Part shown: piece after piece, positions 35,994-45,115 of the stretch | Layout: each line of letters opens with the position of its first letter | Position numbering within the stretch: position 1 is the stretch's first letter | From: Kitasatospora sp. NBC_01287 | Lineage (GTDB): Bacteria > Actinomycetota > Actinomycetes > Streptomycetales > Streptomycetaceae | Direction: 5' to 3' | Length of the DNA: 64,000 nt | NCBI RefSeq assembly: GCF_026340565.1 | Contig: NZ_JAPEPB010000001.1 | Location: 1,240,001-1,304,000 of the forward strand | Made by a program: the position numbers and the translations under genes | Notes under the pieces: generated by a model | The model's database searches: none | What the model was told of the DNA's origin: nothing | Seen by the model: only the letters and a program-made list of their open reading frames with translations

Positions 35994-36694
35994 GCGTGGC
36001 CGCGCGGCGCCCGCCGTCGGAGCGGGCGGTGCCCTCGGGCGAGGCCGGCCGGCGCTTCCCCGGCTTCGATGTGCTCGACCAGTCCGGCGCCTGGGACCCG
36101 GTGACCAGCGCCACCGTCTTCCAGCGCCTCCAACTCCCGCCGGAGCTGCGTTTCTTCACGACCGAGGAGGAGGCCTGCGCCGGTCCGCTGCTCGACCTGC
36201 TGCTCGCCCAGGACGGGCCGCCGGGCCAACCGAAGGTGCCGGTCCTGCAGTTGATCGACGCGCGCCTGGCGGAGGCGCAGACCGACGGCTGGCGCTACGA
36301 GGACATGCCCGAGGACGGCGAGGCCTGGCGTGCCACGCTGCGCGCCCTGGATCAGGACGCCGGCGATCGCCATGGCGCGCCGTTCGCCGCGCTGGGCGAC
36401 GAGCAGCAGCGCCAACTGGTCCAAGCGGTGCAGGACTTGCAGGGAAAGGATTGGCACGGGATGCCCGCGCGGCACGTCTGGAGCCTGTGGACCCGCTACG
36501 CGTGCACCGCCTTCTACGCGCACCCCTGGGCGTGGAACGAGATCGGCTTCGGCGGCCCCGCCTATCCGCGCGGCTACGCCCGCCTGGGGGTGGGTTCGCG
36601 CGAGCGCTGGGAGCACCCGGACGCCGACCCGCGCGATCCGGCGGCCCCGCGACAGCAGCGGCAACCTCGACCGCCGCAGGAGGAGAAGCAGTGA
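35990..36694 (+). CDS. Gluconate 2-dehydrogenase subunit 3-like protein
   Basis: 234 residues matching the gluconate 2-dehydrogenase subunit 3 family (small subunit of membrane-bound FAD sugar-acid dehydrogenases): ELRFFTTEEEACAGPLLDLLLAQD at about 40, LQLIDARLAE, then WRATLRALD, LVQAVQDLQGKDWHGMPARHVWSLWTRYACTAFYAHPWAWNEIGFGGPAYPRGY region near the end. Unlike the classical periplasmic subunit it has no Tat or Sec signal, so the complex probably works in the cytoplasm. Start GTG 35990 overlaps the preceding stop by 4 bp; the stop overlaps the GMC oxidoreductase start by 4 bp, consistent with the small subunit/large subunit pair. Confidence 0.9.
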   Translation: MSVAARRPPSERAVPSGEAGRRFPGFDVLDQSGAWDPVTSATVFQRLQLPPELRFFTTEEEACAGPLLDLLLAQDGPPGQPKVPVLQLIDARLAEAQTDGWRYEDMPEDGEAWRATLRALDQDAGDRHGAPFAALGDEQQRQLVQAVQDLQGKDWHGMPARHVWSLWTRYACTAFYAHPWAWNEIGFGGPAYPRGYARLGVGSRERWEHPDADPRDPAAPRQQRQPRPPQEEKQ

Positions 36695-38409
36695 AGGGAC
36701 GCCTGGCGGCCGCCCGCGCCACCCTCGCGCGGAGCGCGGGATCGCAGCGGGCGATCCGCGAACGCAACGCCTCCGCCTGGCTGCTGCCCGACGACGGCTC
36801 GCGCTTCGACCAGCACCTGGTCGAGCGGATGCGCCGGTTCGAGGACGCGGACGAGGTGGACCTGGTCATCGTGGGCTGCGGCGCGGGCGGGGCCACCCTG
36901 GCCCAGCGGATGGCGCACGCCGGCTGGTCGGTGGTCTGCCTGGAGGCCGGCCCGTTCTGGGACCCCGACACCCAGTGGGTCAGCGACGAGGCGGGCTCGC
37001 ACCAGCTCTACTGGAACGAACCGCGAGTGATCTCCGGCCCCGACCCGGTGCCGATGGGATCGAACAACTCGGGCCGCGGGGTGGGCGGTTCGACCGTCCA
37101 CTTCGCGGGCTTCGTGCCCCGCCTGCACCCCAGTGACTTCACCACGCTCACCGACGACGGGGTGGGCGCCGACTGGCCGATCGGCTACGAGGAACTGCGC
37201 CCCTCCTACGAGCGGATCGAGCAGGAGCTGCCGGTGGCGGGCCAGTACTGGCCCTGGGGCGACCCGCACGGCTACCCGCACGCCCCGCACCCGGTCGGCG
37301 GCAACGGCGAGGTCTTCCTGCGCGGGGCGGCCGCGCTGGGCATCGAGGCCCGGGTGGGACCGGTCGCCATCACCAACGGTCGCTTCGGCAATCGCCCGCA
37401 CTGCGTCTACCGGGGCTTCTGCCTGCAGGGCTGCAAGGTCAACGCCAAGGGCTCCACGCTGATCACCCACATCCCCGACGCGCTCGCGCACGGCGCGGAG
37501 ATCCGCACCGGGTCGATGGCCGCCGCGATCGAGACGGACGCCCAGGGCCGCTACGCGACCGGGGTGCGCTACCTGCGCGAGGGCCGCGAACACGTCCAGC
37601 GCGCCCGGATGGTGGCGGTGGCCGGCTACGCGATCGAGACCCCGCGGCTGCTGCTCAACTCCGCCGACCGCCGCTTCCCCGACGGGCTGTGCAACGACCA
37701 CGACCTGGTGGGGCGCTACGTCATGGTGCAGGGCGCGCCGCAGACCGCCGGCCGGTTCGCGGACGAGATCCGCGCCTACAAGGCCCCTCCGCCGGAGGTG
37801 AGTTCGGAGGTGTTCTACGAGACCGACCCGGCCAAGCCCTACCGGCGCGGGTACGCGATCCAGACCGTCTCGCCACTGCCGATCACCTGGGCCGAGCACG
37901 TCGCCGCCCAGGGTCACTGGGGCCGCGACCTGCGCGGCTACTTGCAGGACTACATCCACTGGGCCACCCTCGGCGCGCTCTGCGAGCTGCTCCCCCAGGC
38001 CGGCAACCGGGTCACCCTCGCCGACGAGCGGGACCGCCACGGCCTGCCGGTGGCGAACTTCTCGTACAGCCAGTGCGACAACGACCGTGCCGTGATCAAG
38101 GCGGCGCGCACCACGATGGAGGAGATCCTGCGCGCCGCCGGCGCCACCGAGGTGATCACCATCGAGCGCTACGCCCACCTGGTCGGCGGCTGCCGGATGG
38201 CGGCGGACGCCGAACACGGCGTCGTCGACGGCGATCTGCGCACCTTCGCGATCCCCAACCTGCTGATCACCGACGGCAGCGTGCTGCCGACCCAGGGGTC
38301 GGCCAACCCGGCGCTCACCATCATGGCCCTGGTCGACCGCGCCGCCCGCCGCCTGGTGGCGGGCGAGCGTCAGGGCCTGCGCACCCCGACGGAAGGCGGC
38401 TCGGCATGA
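36691..38409 (+). CDS. GMC-family FAD oxidoreductase (dehydrogenase large subunit-like)
   Basis: 572 residues. FAD-binding dinucleotide motif VIVGCGAGGATLAQRM at about 58-73, GVGGSTVHFAGF, and in the middle the Cys-containing CVYRGFCLQGCKVNAKGS typical of gluconate/sugar dehydrogenase large subunits. The C-terminal GMC domain has HLVGGCRM (catalytic His at about 495) and GSVLPTQGSANPALTIMAL. It oxidises an alcohol, sugar or sugar acid and passes electrons on, probably through subunit 3. There is no twin-arginine signal. Start GTG 36691 overlaps the subunit 3-like stop by 4 bp; its stop overlaps the enolase-superfamily gene by 4 bp. Confidence 0.93.
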   Translation: MKGRLAAARATLARSAGSQRAIRERNASAWLLPDDGSRFDQHLVERMRRFEDADEVDLVIVGCGAGGATLAQRMAHAGWSVVCLEAGPFWDPDTQWVSDEAGSHQLYWNEPRVISGPDPVPMGSNNSGRGVGGSTVHFAGFVPRLHPSDFTTLTDDGVGADWPIGYEELRPSYERIEQELPVAGQYWPWGDPHGYPHAPHPVGGNGEVFLRGAAALGIEARVGPVAITNGRFGNRPHCVYRGFCLQGCKVNAKGSTLITHIPDALAHGAEIRTGSMAAAIETDAQGRYATGVRYLREGREHVQRARMVAVAGYAIETPRLLLNSADRRFPDGLCNDHDLVGRYVMVQGAPQTAGRFADEIRAYKAPPPEVSSEVFYETDPAKPYRRGYAIQTVSPLPITWAEHVAAQGHWGRDLRGYLQDYIHWATLGALCELLPQAGNRVTLADERDRHGLPVANFSYSQCDNDRAVIKAARTTMEEILRAAGATEVITIERYAHLVGGCRMAADAEHGVVDGDLRTFAIPNLLITDGSVLPTQGSANPALTIMALVDRAARRLVAGERQGLRTPTEGGSA

Positions 38410-39512
38410 CCCCCGACTCCCCGCTCCTGGAGAGCCTCGACGTCCAGGTGCTGACCGTCCCCACCGACGGGCCCGAGGCGGACGGCACCCTCGCCTGGGA
38501 CGCCACCACGATGGTGCTCGTGCAGGCCCGGGCAGGCGGCGCGACGGGTCTCGGCTGGACCTACGGCGCGCCCGCCACCGCGGCGGTGATCCGCGACCAG
38601 CTGGCCGAACTCGTGCTGGACCGGCCGGCGTTCGACGTGCCGGCCGCCAACGAGGCGATGGGCAGGGCGGTCCGCAACGCGGGGCGCCCCGGCCTGGTCG
38701 CCGGGGCGGTCTCGGCCGTCGACATCGCGCTCTGGGACCTCAAGGCCCGGCTGCTCGACCTGCCGCTGGTCGACCTGCTGGGAGCAGCCCGCCAGGACGT
38801 GCCCGTCTACGGCAGCGGCGGCTTCACCAGCTACGACGAGCGGCGCCTGACGGACCAGCTGCGGCACTGGACGGACGAGCAGGAGATCCCCCGCGTCAAG
38901 ATCAAGATCGGCGAGTCCTGGGGCACGTGCGAGGAACGCGACCTGCGGCGCACCGAGCAGGCCCGCGCGGCGATCGGCGACGACACCGAGCTGTACGTGG
39001 ACGCCAACGGCGGCTACCAGCGCAAGCAGGCCGTCCGCCTCGCCCGCACGTTCGCCGGCCTGGGCGTCAGCTGGTTCGAGGAGCCCGTCTCCTCCGACGA
39101 CCTGGCCGGGCTCGCCCTGGTCCGCGACGCCGTCACCGCGGACGTGACCGCCGGGGAGTACGGCTACGACCTGCCGTACTTCGCCCGGATGATCCCCTCG
39201 GTGGACTGCCTGCAGGCGGACGCCACCCGCTGCGGCGGCCTCACCGGCTGGCTGCGCGCCGCTGCCCTGGCCCAGGCGAACGGCCTGCAGCTGTCCGGCC
39301 ACTGCGCGCCGCACGTCCACGCCCACGCGGCCGCCGCGATCCCCAACCTGCGCCACCTGGAGTGGTTCCACGACCACGTCCGGATCGAGGAGTTGCTCTT
39401 CGAAGGGACCTTGGACCCGCGCGGCGGGACGCTGCGCCCCGGCCGGGACGGCGCCCCCGGGCTCGGCCTGACCCTGCGAGCCGACCGTGCCGAGCGCTAC
39501 CGCACCGCCTGA
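38406..39512 (+). CDS. Enolase-superfamily enzyme (mandelate racemase/muconate lactonizing type)
   Basis: 368 residues. Capping domain at 1-125, then the barrel: catalytic Lys pair in RVKIKIG (about 163-167), metal ligands in LYVDANGGY (about 198), WFEEPV (about 224) and AGEYGYD (about 248), and a His-rich segment SGHCAPHVHAHAA (about 298) supplying the second base. This set is typical of acid-sugar dehydratases or epimerases, which abstract a proton next to a carboxylate. ATG 38406 overlaps the GMC stop by 4 bp, making it the fifth gene of the coupled operon. A sugar acid made by the GMC dehydrogenase is a logical substrate; the exact one is unknown. Confidence 0.92.
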   Translation: MTPDSPLLESLDVQVLTVPTDGPEADGTLAWDATTMVLVQARAGGATGLGWTYGAPATAAVIRDQLAELVLDRPAFDVPAANEAMGRAVRNAGRPGLVAGAVSAVDIALWDLKARLLDLPLVDLLGAARQDVPVYGSGGFTSYDERRLTDQLRHWTDEQEIPRVKIKIGESWGTCEERDLRRTEQARAAIGDDTELYVDANGGYQRKQAVRLARTFAGLGVSWFEEPVSSDDLAGLALVRDAVTADVTAGEYGYDLPYFARMIPSVDCLQADATRCGGLTGWLRAAALAQANGLQLSGHCAPHVHAHAAAAIPNLRHLEWFHDHVRIEELLFEGTLDPRGGTLRPGRDGAPGLGLTLRADRAERYRTA

Positions 39513-39568
39513 CCCACCGTCATCCCCGCTCCGGGGAAGGCGATCCAGACCCGTGAGGAGACCAACCC

Positions 39569-41356
39569 GTGCACCCCGCCCCGCCGCCCCCGCACGTCCT
39601 GCGCGACTACGCGCTGCTCGCCGACGGCGAGCGCGGCGCCCTCGTCGGCCCGCGCGGGGACCTCGCCTGGATGTGCGCCCCGCGCTGGGACAGCGACGCC
39701 GTCTTCGCCGCACTGATCGGCGGCCCCGGCTGGTACTGCGTCACCCCGGCCGCCCCGTACGTGTGGGGCGGCTACTACGAGGGCGGCTCCCTCATCTGGC
39801 GCAGCCGCTGGACCACCACCAGCGGCATCATCGAGTGCCGGGAGGCCCTCGCCCACCCGGGCGATCCGCACCGCGCGGTGCTGCTGCGCCGGATCATCGC
39901 CGTCGACGGGCCGGCCACCGTGGACGTCGCGCTGCAACCCGCCGCGGGCTTCGGCGACCACCCGGCCCGCGGGCTGCACCGCGACGAGACCGGACGCTGG
40001 ACCGGACGGGCGGGCGACCTGCACCTGCGCTGGACGGGCGCGCCGGGGGCCGACGTGATCGAGGGCGAGGGTGACGGCGAGGGTGACGGCGAGGGTCACC
40101 CCGTGCTCCGCACCCGGCTGCACCTCGATGCCGGCGAGCAGCACGACCTGGTGCTGGAGATCGCGGACCGGACGCTGGGCCGCTGCCCCGCCGCCGACCG
40201 GCTCTGGCGGGCCACCGAGGCGAGCTGGGCCGAGCAGGTGCCGCACTTCGACGACGCGCTCGGCCCGCGCGACGCCCGCCACGCCTACGCCGTGCTGCGC
40301 GGGCTGACCGGCGCGAGCGGGGGCACCGTCGCCGCGGCCACCACCTCCCTGCCCGAACGGGCCGAGCAGGGCCGCAACTACGACTACCGCTACGTCTGGA
40401 TCCGCGACCAGGCCTACATCGGCCAGGCGGTCGCGGCGGCCGGAGCGCACCCCCTGCTCGACGACTCCGTGCGCTTCACCACCGCCCGTCTGCACGAGCA
40501 CGGCCCCGACCTCGCCCCCGCCTACACCACCACCGGCCTGGCCCTGCCCGACCGCCGCACCCTGGACCTGCCCGGCTATCCCGGCGGCTCCGACGTGACC
40601 GGCAACCACGTCAACGAGCAGTTCCAACTCGACGGGCTGGGCGAGACGCTGCTGCTGCTCGCGGCCGCCGCCCGGCACGGGCGCCTCGACCAGGACGGCC
40701 GCCAGGCCGCCCGGATCGCCGCCGACGCCATCGCCCAGCGCCACCGGGAGCCGGACGCGGGCATCTGGGAGCTGCACGAGGACCGGTGGACCCACAGCCG
40801 CCTCATCTGCGCCGCCGGCCTGCGCTCGGCCGCCACCGCCGGCGTCACCGACCCCGGCACGGCCGCCGGTTGGGAGGCGCTGGCCGACCACCTCACCGCA
40901 CTGGCCGCCGCGACCAGCACCCACCCCACCGGGCGCTGGCAGCGCTCCCCCACCGACCCCGGCGTCGACGCCGCGCTGCTGCTGCCCGCCATCCGCGGCG
41001 CCCTGCCGGCGGACGACTCCCGCACCACGGCGACCCTCGACGCGGTGCGCCGCGAACTCTGCCAGGACCACTTCGCCTACCGGTTCCGCCACGACGAGCG
41101 CCCGCTGGAGGAGGCCGAAGGCGCCTTCCTGCTCTGCGGATTCGTGCTGGCGCTGGCCGAGCACCAGCAGGGACACACCATCGAGGCCGTGCGCTGGTTC
41201 GAACGCAACCGGGCCGCCTGCGGGTCACCCGGCCTCTACGCCGAGGAGTTCGACATCTCCCAGCGCCAGCTGCGCGGCAACCTGCCGCAGGCCTTCGTGC
41301 ACGGCCTGATGCTGGAGACCGCCGTCCGCCTGACCCAGCCGCCGCCCCACCGGTGA
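39569..41356 (+). CDS. Glycoside hydrolase family 15 protein
   Basis: 595 residues. N-terminal beta-sandwich (about 1-230: LLADGERGALVGPRGDLAWMCAPRWDSDAVFAALIGG region) and an alpha/alpha barrel from about 250, containing the family segments ARNYDYRYVWIRDQAYIGQA-like, GNHVNEQFQLDGLGETLLLLAAAARHG and HEDRWTHSRLICAAGL. GH15 includes glucoamylases and actinobacterial trehalases; cytoplasmic, no signal. An Asp/Glu/Gly repeat (EGDGEGDGEG) is inserted at about 167-177. Start GTG 39569 has GAGGAG about 9 nt upstream. It lies 56 bp after the coupled five-gene operon in the same direction and could supply glucose to it; that link is inference. Confidence 0.92.
   Translation: MHPAPPPPHVLRDYALLADGERGALVGPRGDLAWMCAPRWDSDAVFAALIGGPGWYCVTPAAPYVWGGYYEGGSLIWRSRWTTTSGIIECREALAHPGDPHRAVLLRRIIAVDGPATVDVALQPAAGFGDHPARGLHRDETGRWTGRAGDLHLRWTGAPGADVIEGEGDGEGDGEGHPVLRTRLHLDAGEQHDLVLEIADRTLGRCPAADRLWRATEASWAEQVPHFDDALGPRDARHAYAVLRGLTGASGGTVAAATTSLPERAEQGRNYDYRYVWIRDQAYIGQAVAAAGAHPLLDDSVRFTTARLHEHGPDLAPAYTTTGLALPDRRTLDLPGYPGGSDVTGNHVNEQFQLDGLGETLLLLAAAARHGRLDQDGRQAARIAADAIAQRHREPDAGIWELHEDRWTHSRLICAAGLRSAATAGVTDPGTAAGWEALADHLTALAAATSTHPTGRWQRSPTDPGVDAALLLPAIRGALPADDSRTTATLDAVRRELCQDHFAYRFRHDERPLEEAEGAFLLCGFVLALAEHQQGHTIEAVRWFERNRAACGSPGLYAEEFDISQRQLRGNLPQAFVHGLMLETAVRLTQPPPHR
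40064..40099. repeat. 12-bp coding repeat, three copies, in the GH15 gene
   Basis: GGCGAGGGTGAC at 40064-40075 and 40076-40087, with a one-base variant at 40088-40099, encoding Gly-Glu-Gly-Asp repeats in a surface loop. Confidence 0.9.
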
Positions 41357-41456
41357 CAGCCGCCGGCCCGTGCGATCGAGTCGCATGAGTCGCGCCGGAG
41401 CGGGCAGGCGCCGTTTCGACCGGAACCGCCCGGCACGACCAGCGAAGGAGACCCCC

Positions 41457-42146
41457 ATGAGCAGCGTGAAGGAATCCATCGACGTCAACCTCCCGGTGGA
41501 CCGGGTCTACAACCAGTGGACACGGTTCGAGGACTTCCCGAGCTTCATGGACGGCGTGGAGGACGTCCGCCAGATCGACATCCGGCGCTGCCACTGGAAC
41601 ACGAAGATCGCCGGTGTGCGCCGCGAGTTCGACACCGAGATCGTCGACCAGCTGCCCGACGAGCGGATCTCCTGGCGCACGGTGGGCGGGGACGTCGAGC
41701 AGCTGGGCGTCATCACCTTCCGGCAGCTCGACGACACCCACACCCGGATCAGCCTGGCCATGGAGTTCGAGCCGCACGGCGTGACCGAGAAGGCGGGCGA
41801 CCTGCTCGGGGTGCTGGACCGGCGGGTGCGCGGCGACCTGCGTCGGTTCAAGGACTTCATCGAGGATCGCGGCGGCGAGCGCGGCGGGTGGCGCGGCCGG
41901 ATCGCGCCCGGGGAGGGGCAGGGTCCCGTGGCGGCGCAGGCTCCCGTGGCAGGGCGGCGCGGCACCACCGCCCGCCACGCGGGCGCGCCCGGGGACCTGG
42001 TCGGTGGTACCCCGGTCCCGGAGACGCCGCAGTCCCGGATGACCGATGAGGGGGCGCCTCCGCCGCCGGAGGCCTACCCGGGCCGGCCGATCGGCCGTCA
42101 CGCGGCCACCCCGCCGGCCGATCCCGACGACATGCTCCACGGCTGA
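41457..42146 (+). CDS. SRPBCC-family protein with disordered C-terminal tail
   Basis: 229 residues. The first ~145 form a START/Bet v1-like (SRPBCC, polyketide cyclase/dehydrase) domain: [38 protein letters not shown] region, [21 protein letters not shown] and [21 protein letters not shown]. The remaining ~85 residues are Gly/Pro-rich and disordered. Such proteins bind hydrophobic ligands in a cavity; this subtype is common in actinobacterial stress-linked clusters and has no settled function. ATG 41457 has GAAGGAG about 8 nt upstream, which is why I prefer it over upstream in-frame codons. It is the next-to-last gene before a strong terminator. Confidence 0.92.
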   Translation: MSSVKESIDVNLPVDRVYNQWTRFEDFPSFMDGVEDVRQIDIRRCHWNTKIAGVRREFDTEIVDQLPDERISWRTVGGDVEQLGVITFRQLDDTHTRISLAMEFEPHGVTEKAGDLLGVLDRRVRGDLRRFKDFIEDRGGERGGWRGRIAPGEGQGPVAAQAPVAGRRGTTARHAGAPGDLVGGTPVPETPQSRMTDEGAPPPPEAYPGRPIGRHAATPPADPDDMLHG

Positions 42147-42166
42147 CCGGGGGTTCGCCCCGACAA

Positions 42167-42205
42167 GCGCGGCCCGGCCCGGGTCCAACCCGGGCCGGGC
42201 CGCGC
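42167..42205 (+). terminator. Strong hairpin after the SRPBCC gene
   Basis: An 18-bp perfect G+C stem (42167-42184 with 42188-42205) with a CCA loop, 20 bp after the SRPBCC stop. It should separate the upstream operon from the SDR gene at 42274. Confidence 0.92.
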
Positions 42206-42273
42206 ACGTGTGCGCTGGCGCACCGCGCCTGCCCCGGCCGTTTCGCCGCCGGCGCCCGGGAGAGACGTCCCGC

Positions 42274-43296
42274 ATGACCAACTACCGCAGCACCGACCGC
42301 GTCGTGGTCGTCACCGGAGCCAGCGCCGGGATCGGCCGCGCCTGCGCGCAAGCCTTCGCCGCCCGGGGCGACCGGCTCGCGCTGGTCGCCCGCGGGGGCG
42401 CCGGGCTGGCCGGCGCCGTCCGCGAGGCCGAGCGGGCCGGCGCCACCGCGATCGGGATCGAGACGGACGTGGCCGACCCCGAGGCCGTGGAGGCCGCCGC
42501 GCAGCGCGCGGAGGACGAGCTGGGGCCGATCGACGTCTGGGTGAACGACGCGTTCGCCTCGGTCTTCGCGCCCTTCACGGAGATCACCGCCGAGGAGTTC
42601 CGGCGCGTCACCGAGGTCTCCTACCTGGGCTACGTGTACGGCACCCAGGCCGCGCTGCGGCGGATGCTGCCCCGCGACCGCGGCACCCTGGTGCAGGTCG
42701 GCTCGGCGATCGCCTACCGCGGGATACCGCTGCAGAGCGCCTACAGCGGCGCCAAGCACGCGATCCAGGGCTGGCACGAGGCACTGCGCTGCGAGCTGCT
42801 CGCCTCCGGCACCAAAGTGCGCACCACGATGGTGCAGATGCCCGCCGTGAACACCCCGCAGTTCGACTGGGTGCTCTCCCGGCTCCGCAACCAGGCGCAG
42901 CCCGTGCCGCCGATCTACCAGCCCGAGGTCGCCGCTCGGGCGGTGCTGTACGCGGCCGACCACCCCGGGCGGCGGGAGTACTGGGTGGGCGGCAGCACCG
43001 CGGCGACCCTGCTGGCGAACGCAGTGGTCCCGGGCCTGCTCGACCGCTACCTCGCGCGCACCGGCTTCGACTCGCAGCAGACCGACCGGCCTCGGCGGAG
43101 CACGGATCCGTCCAACCTCTGGCAGCCCGTCGACGCCGAGCGGGACCACGGCGCGCACGGCCGCTTCGACGACCGCGCCCACCCGCGCAGCGCGCAGCTC
43201 TGGGCGAGCCGGCACCGGGGTCCGCTGCTGGCAGCGGCCGCCGCGGTGGCGGCCGTGGGCGTGGGCGCGTGCGCGCGGGCGGGGCGGACGCGGTGA
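42274..43296 (+). CDS. SDR family oxidoreductase with C-terminal membrane anchor
   Basis: 340 residues. Classical SDR core: [18 protein letters not shown] at the N-terminus, DVWVNDAF (a variant of the NNAG strand), [11 protein letters not shown] (catalytic Ser), SAYSGAKHA (Tyr and Lys). It continues with a C-terminal extension ending in a hydrophobic segment ([19 protein letters not shown]) that could tether it to the membrane. This longer subtype is common in actinobacteria next to GMC oxidoreductases and stress proteins. ATG 42274 has GGGAGAGACG upstream. The gene stands behind a strong terminator, so it has its own promoter. Substrate unknown. Confidence 0.92.
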   Translation: MTNYRSTDRVVVVTGASAGIGRACAQAFAARGDRLALVARGGAGLAGAVREAERAGATAIGIETDVADPEAVEAAAQRAEDELGPIDVWVNDAFASVFAPFTEITAEEFRRVTEVSYLGYVYGTQAALRRMLPRDRGTLVQVGSAIAYRGIPLQSAYSGAKHAIQGWHEALRCELLASGTKVRTTMVQMPAVNTPQFDWVLSRLRNQAQPVPPIYQPEVAARAVLYAADHPGRREYWVGGSTAATLLANAVVPGLLDRYLARTGFDSQQTDRPRRSTDPSNLWQPVDAERDHGAHGRFDDRAHPRSAQLWASRHRGPLLAAAAAVAAVGVGACARAGRTR

Positions 43297-43478
43297 ACCG
43301 GCGGCGCCGATCGGCATCGGGGCGGCATCGGGCCGGCGGTCGCGGGTAGACGACGCCCGGTCGGCTGGGCTGTCGCAGTGAACTGAGCGTGCCGACCACT
43401 CGCCCGGCGGGCGGTCCTCGCCGCCGGGCCCGAAGGATACCGGCGGTGTGGCCCGTCGGAGGCGGAGAGGGGTGCGCG

Positions 43479-43829
43479 GTGCGCGGTGCTGTGATGGAGC
43501 TCGCGGTCTGGTGGGTCGTGCTGGTGACGCTGACGCTCGGGTTGATCGGTCCGGCGACTCCCGTCGAGCTGGTGGCGGCCGTGCTGGCGGCCACGGCGGC
43601 CGCGGGCGCGGCCCGCCGGGTCCGCCGGGCGGCGGGCCGCCGGCCCGGGGTCGGCCCGGGTGTCCCGCGCGCCCTCGCGGTGCTGCCCTACGCGCTGCTG
43701 CGCGGGTGCGCCCTGCTGGTCCGCGCGCTGGCGCGGGCGGAGCGCCCGCAGGGGGTGCGCCGGCCACGGCCCGAGGTCGCCCCGCGCCGGGTCGAGCGAG
43801 CCCTGTGCCGCGTGGACGAAGCAGCGTGA
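43479..43829 (+). CDS. Small membrane protein, unknown
   Basis: 116 residues. Two hydrophobic segments (MELAVWWVVLVTLTLGLIGPATPVELVAAVLAAT region at about 6-40, then ALAVLPYALLRGCALLVRALA at about 67-85), separated and followed by Arg-rich stretches. The layout recalls the MnhE/MrpE subunit of multisubunit antiporters, but no other antiporter subunit is present and the match is weak. I start at GTG 43479, with GGAGAGGGG 6 nt upstream; ATG 43494 is the alternative. It overlaps no other convincing gene. Expression is uncertain; a hypothetical. Confidence 0.6.
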   Translation: MRGAVMELAVWWVVLVTLTLGLIGPATPVELVAAVLAATAAAGAARRVRRAAGRRPGVGPGVPRALAVLPYALLRGCALLVRALARAERPQGVRRPRPEVAPRRVERALCRVDEAA

Positions 43830-43971
43830 GCGGCTGGTCGACGGCGGCGACCGTACTGCTGGGCTGCCGCTTGGTCCACCCGGCGGTCGGGGTCGCCGAC
43901 CGCCGCGCCGCCGCGGGGCAGCGACCGGGAGCGACCGGGGGCCTCCGCGGGACGGTGAACGCGCACCGCGC

Positions 43972-44343
43972 TCAGTGCCGCTCGTCCATGCCGATGGCCT
44001 GCTCCAGTTCCTCCTGCGCGGCGCCGGCGTTCCGCTGCTGCTGTTCGAGCAGCGCCGAGGCGATCGCGTCGAGCTTGCGCTGGACGGCGTGCTCGGCGCG
44101 GCGCTCGGCGTTCTTCAGCAGGGCCAGCAGCAGCAGGGTGACCGCTCCCATCGCGTCTCCGGCCAGCAGTTGCCACTCCATGGCGAGCCCGGCCGCGTGC
44201 ACGCCCACGAAGACGCCGACCAGGGCCAGGCAGAGCAGCGCGAAGAACGGCGAACTCGTGAAGTTCGAGGCCAGTTCGGCGAACTCCTCGAACCGGCCTC
44301 GCTTGCCGTCATCGCGTTTCCGGGCGGGGTGCTGGAACGTCAA
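43972..44343 (-). CDS. Low-affinity iron permease family small membrane protein
   Basis: 123 residues, resembling the bacterial members of the low-affinity iron permease family (PF04120): RFEEFAELASNFTSSPFFALLCLALVGVFVGV region, then VTLLLLALLKNAERRAEHAVQRKLDAIASALLEQQQRNAGAAQEELEQA, i.e. two transmembrane helices followed by a charged amphipathic coil. It probably inserts in the cytoplasmic membrane; iron transport is not proven for bacterial members. I use the TTG at 44343 because GAGGAGAAGG sits 6-8 nt upstream and no ATG or GTG fits; this non-standard start is a judgement. Divergent from the DUF6328 gene with a 114-bp shared region. Confidence 0.85.
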   Translation of the reverse strand: MTFQHPARKRDDGKRGRFEEFAELASNFTSSPFFALLCLALVGVFVGVHAAGLAMEWQLLAGDAMGAVTLLLLALLKNAERRAEHAVQRKLDAIASALLEQQQRNAGAAQEELEQAIGMDERH

Positions 44344-44457
44344 GACCTTCTCCTCTTCGTGGATGACGCCGGCTCCTGCTGGCTCCTCCCCGGGGATACC
44401 GGGAAAATGTCCATACATCCGGTATTCGGCTATTCGGCGTACGAGAGGGCGGACGGC

Positions 44458-44964
44458 ATGCGACAGACGGATGACGGGTCGGGATCCAGCCGGACCGGAC
44501 GCGACGAGAGTCCGGAGGAGCGCGCCGACCGCCAGTGGGGCGAGATGCTCCAGGAGGTCAGAGTCACGCAGACCGGAGCGCAGATCCTCTTCGGCTTCCT
44601 GATCAGCGTCGCCTTCACACCGAGGTTCGCCCAGCTGTCCGCGACCGAGCGCACGCTGTACGTGATCACCGTCATCCTCGGTGCCATGGCGACCGGCACA
44701 CTGATCGCGCCGGTCGCCTTCCACCGCTTCTTCGCCGGGCACCGGTTGAAGCCGGAGCTGGACCGGGCCGCCGCCAGGCTGATCTCCCTCGGGCTGGTGC
44801 TGCTCGCCCTGACGGTGGGCTCGGCACTGCTGCTCCTGCTGCTGGTGGCGACCGGGTCGGCAACCGCGTGGGCCGTCACGGGCGGGGTGATGGCGTGGTT
44901 CGCGACCTGCTGGCTGGTCCTGCCCTGGCTGGTGCTCAGCCGTGCCAGGCGCCGCCAGCGGTGA
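44458..44964 (+). CDS. DUF6328 family membrane protein
   Basis: 168 residues matching DUF6328: ERADRQWGEMLQEVRVTQTGAQILFGFLISVAFTPRF at about 22-58, then four hydrophobic segments including LYVITVILGAMATGTLIAPVAFHRFF and LISLGLVLLALTVGSALLLLLL. The family is common in actinobacteria and has no known function. ATG 44458 has GAGAGGGCGG upstream; ATG 44407 in the same frame is possible. Divergent from the low-affinity iron permease-like gene. The 3' end carries an 18-bp duplicated unit at the stop codon and then a strong hairpin. Confidence 0.88.
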   Translation: MRQTDDGSGSSRTGRDESPEERADRQWGEMLQEVRVTQTGAQILFGFLISVAFTPRFAQLSATERTLYVITVILGAMATGTLIAPVAFHRFFAGHRLKPELDRAAARLISLGLVLLALTVGSALLLLLLVATGSATAWAVTGGVMAWFATCWLVLPWLVLSRARRRQR

Positions 44965-44997
44965 GCCGGGTGGGACAGCTGAGCCGGGTGGCCCGGC
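44962..44997. repeat. Two 18-bp units starting at the DUF6328 stop codon
   Basis: TGAGCCGGGTGG occurs at 44962 (its TGA is the stop) and again at 44980; the rest of the units diverges. Confidence 0.8.
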
Positions 44998-45001
44998 TCA
45001 G

Positions 45002-45044
45002 CACCGCGCCGGCCCGCCAGGGAATCTGGCGGGCCGGCGCGGTG
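45002..45044 (+). terminator. Strong hairpin between DUF6328 and the small hydrophobic protein gene
   Basis: A 19-bp perfect stem (45002-45020 with 45026-45044) and 5-nt loop GGAAT, between two convergent genes ending at 44964 and 45116. Likely acts in both directions. Confidence 0.93.
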
Positions 45045-45115
45045 GGAATATCCTCGACCACGATCTGCGTCGAATGTGCGTCGAAATCAGTCGATTGCGG
45101 TCCGGCGGTGAGGAT

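Noticed and set aside
43660..44457. Long plus-strand frame upstream of the DUF6328 gene
   Set aside because: It is antisense to the low-affinity iron permease-like gene and Arg-rich; only the part from 44458 resembles a real protein.
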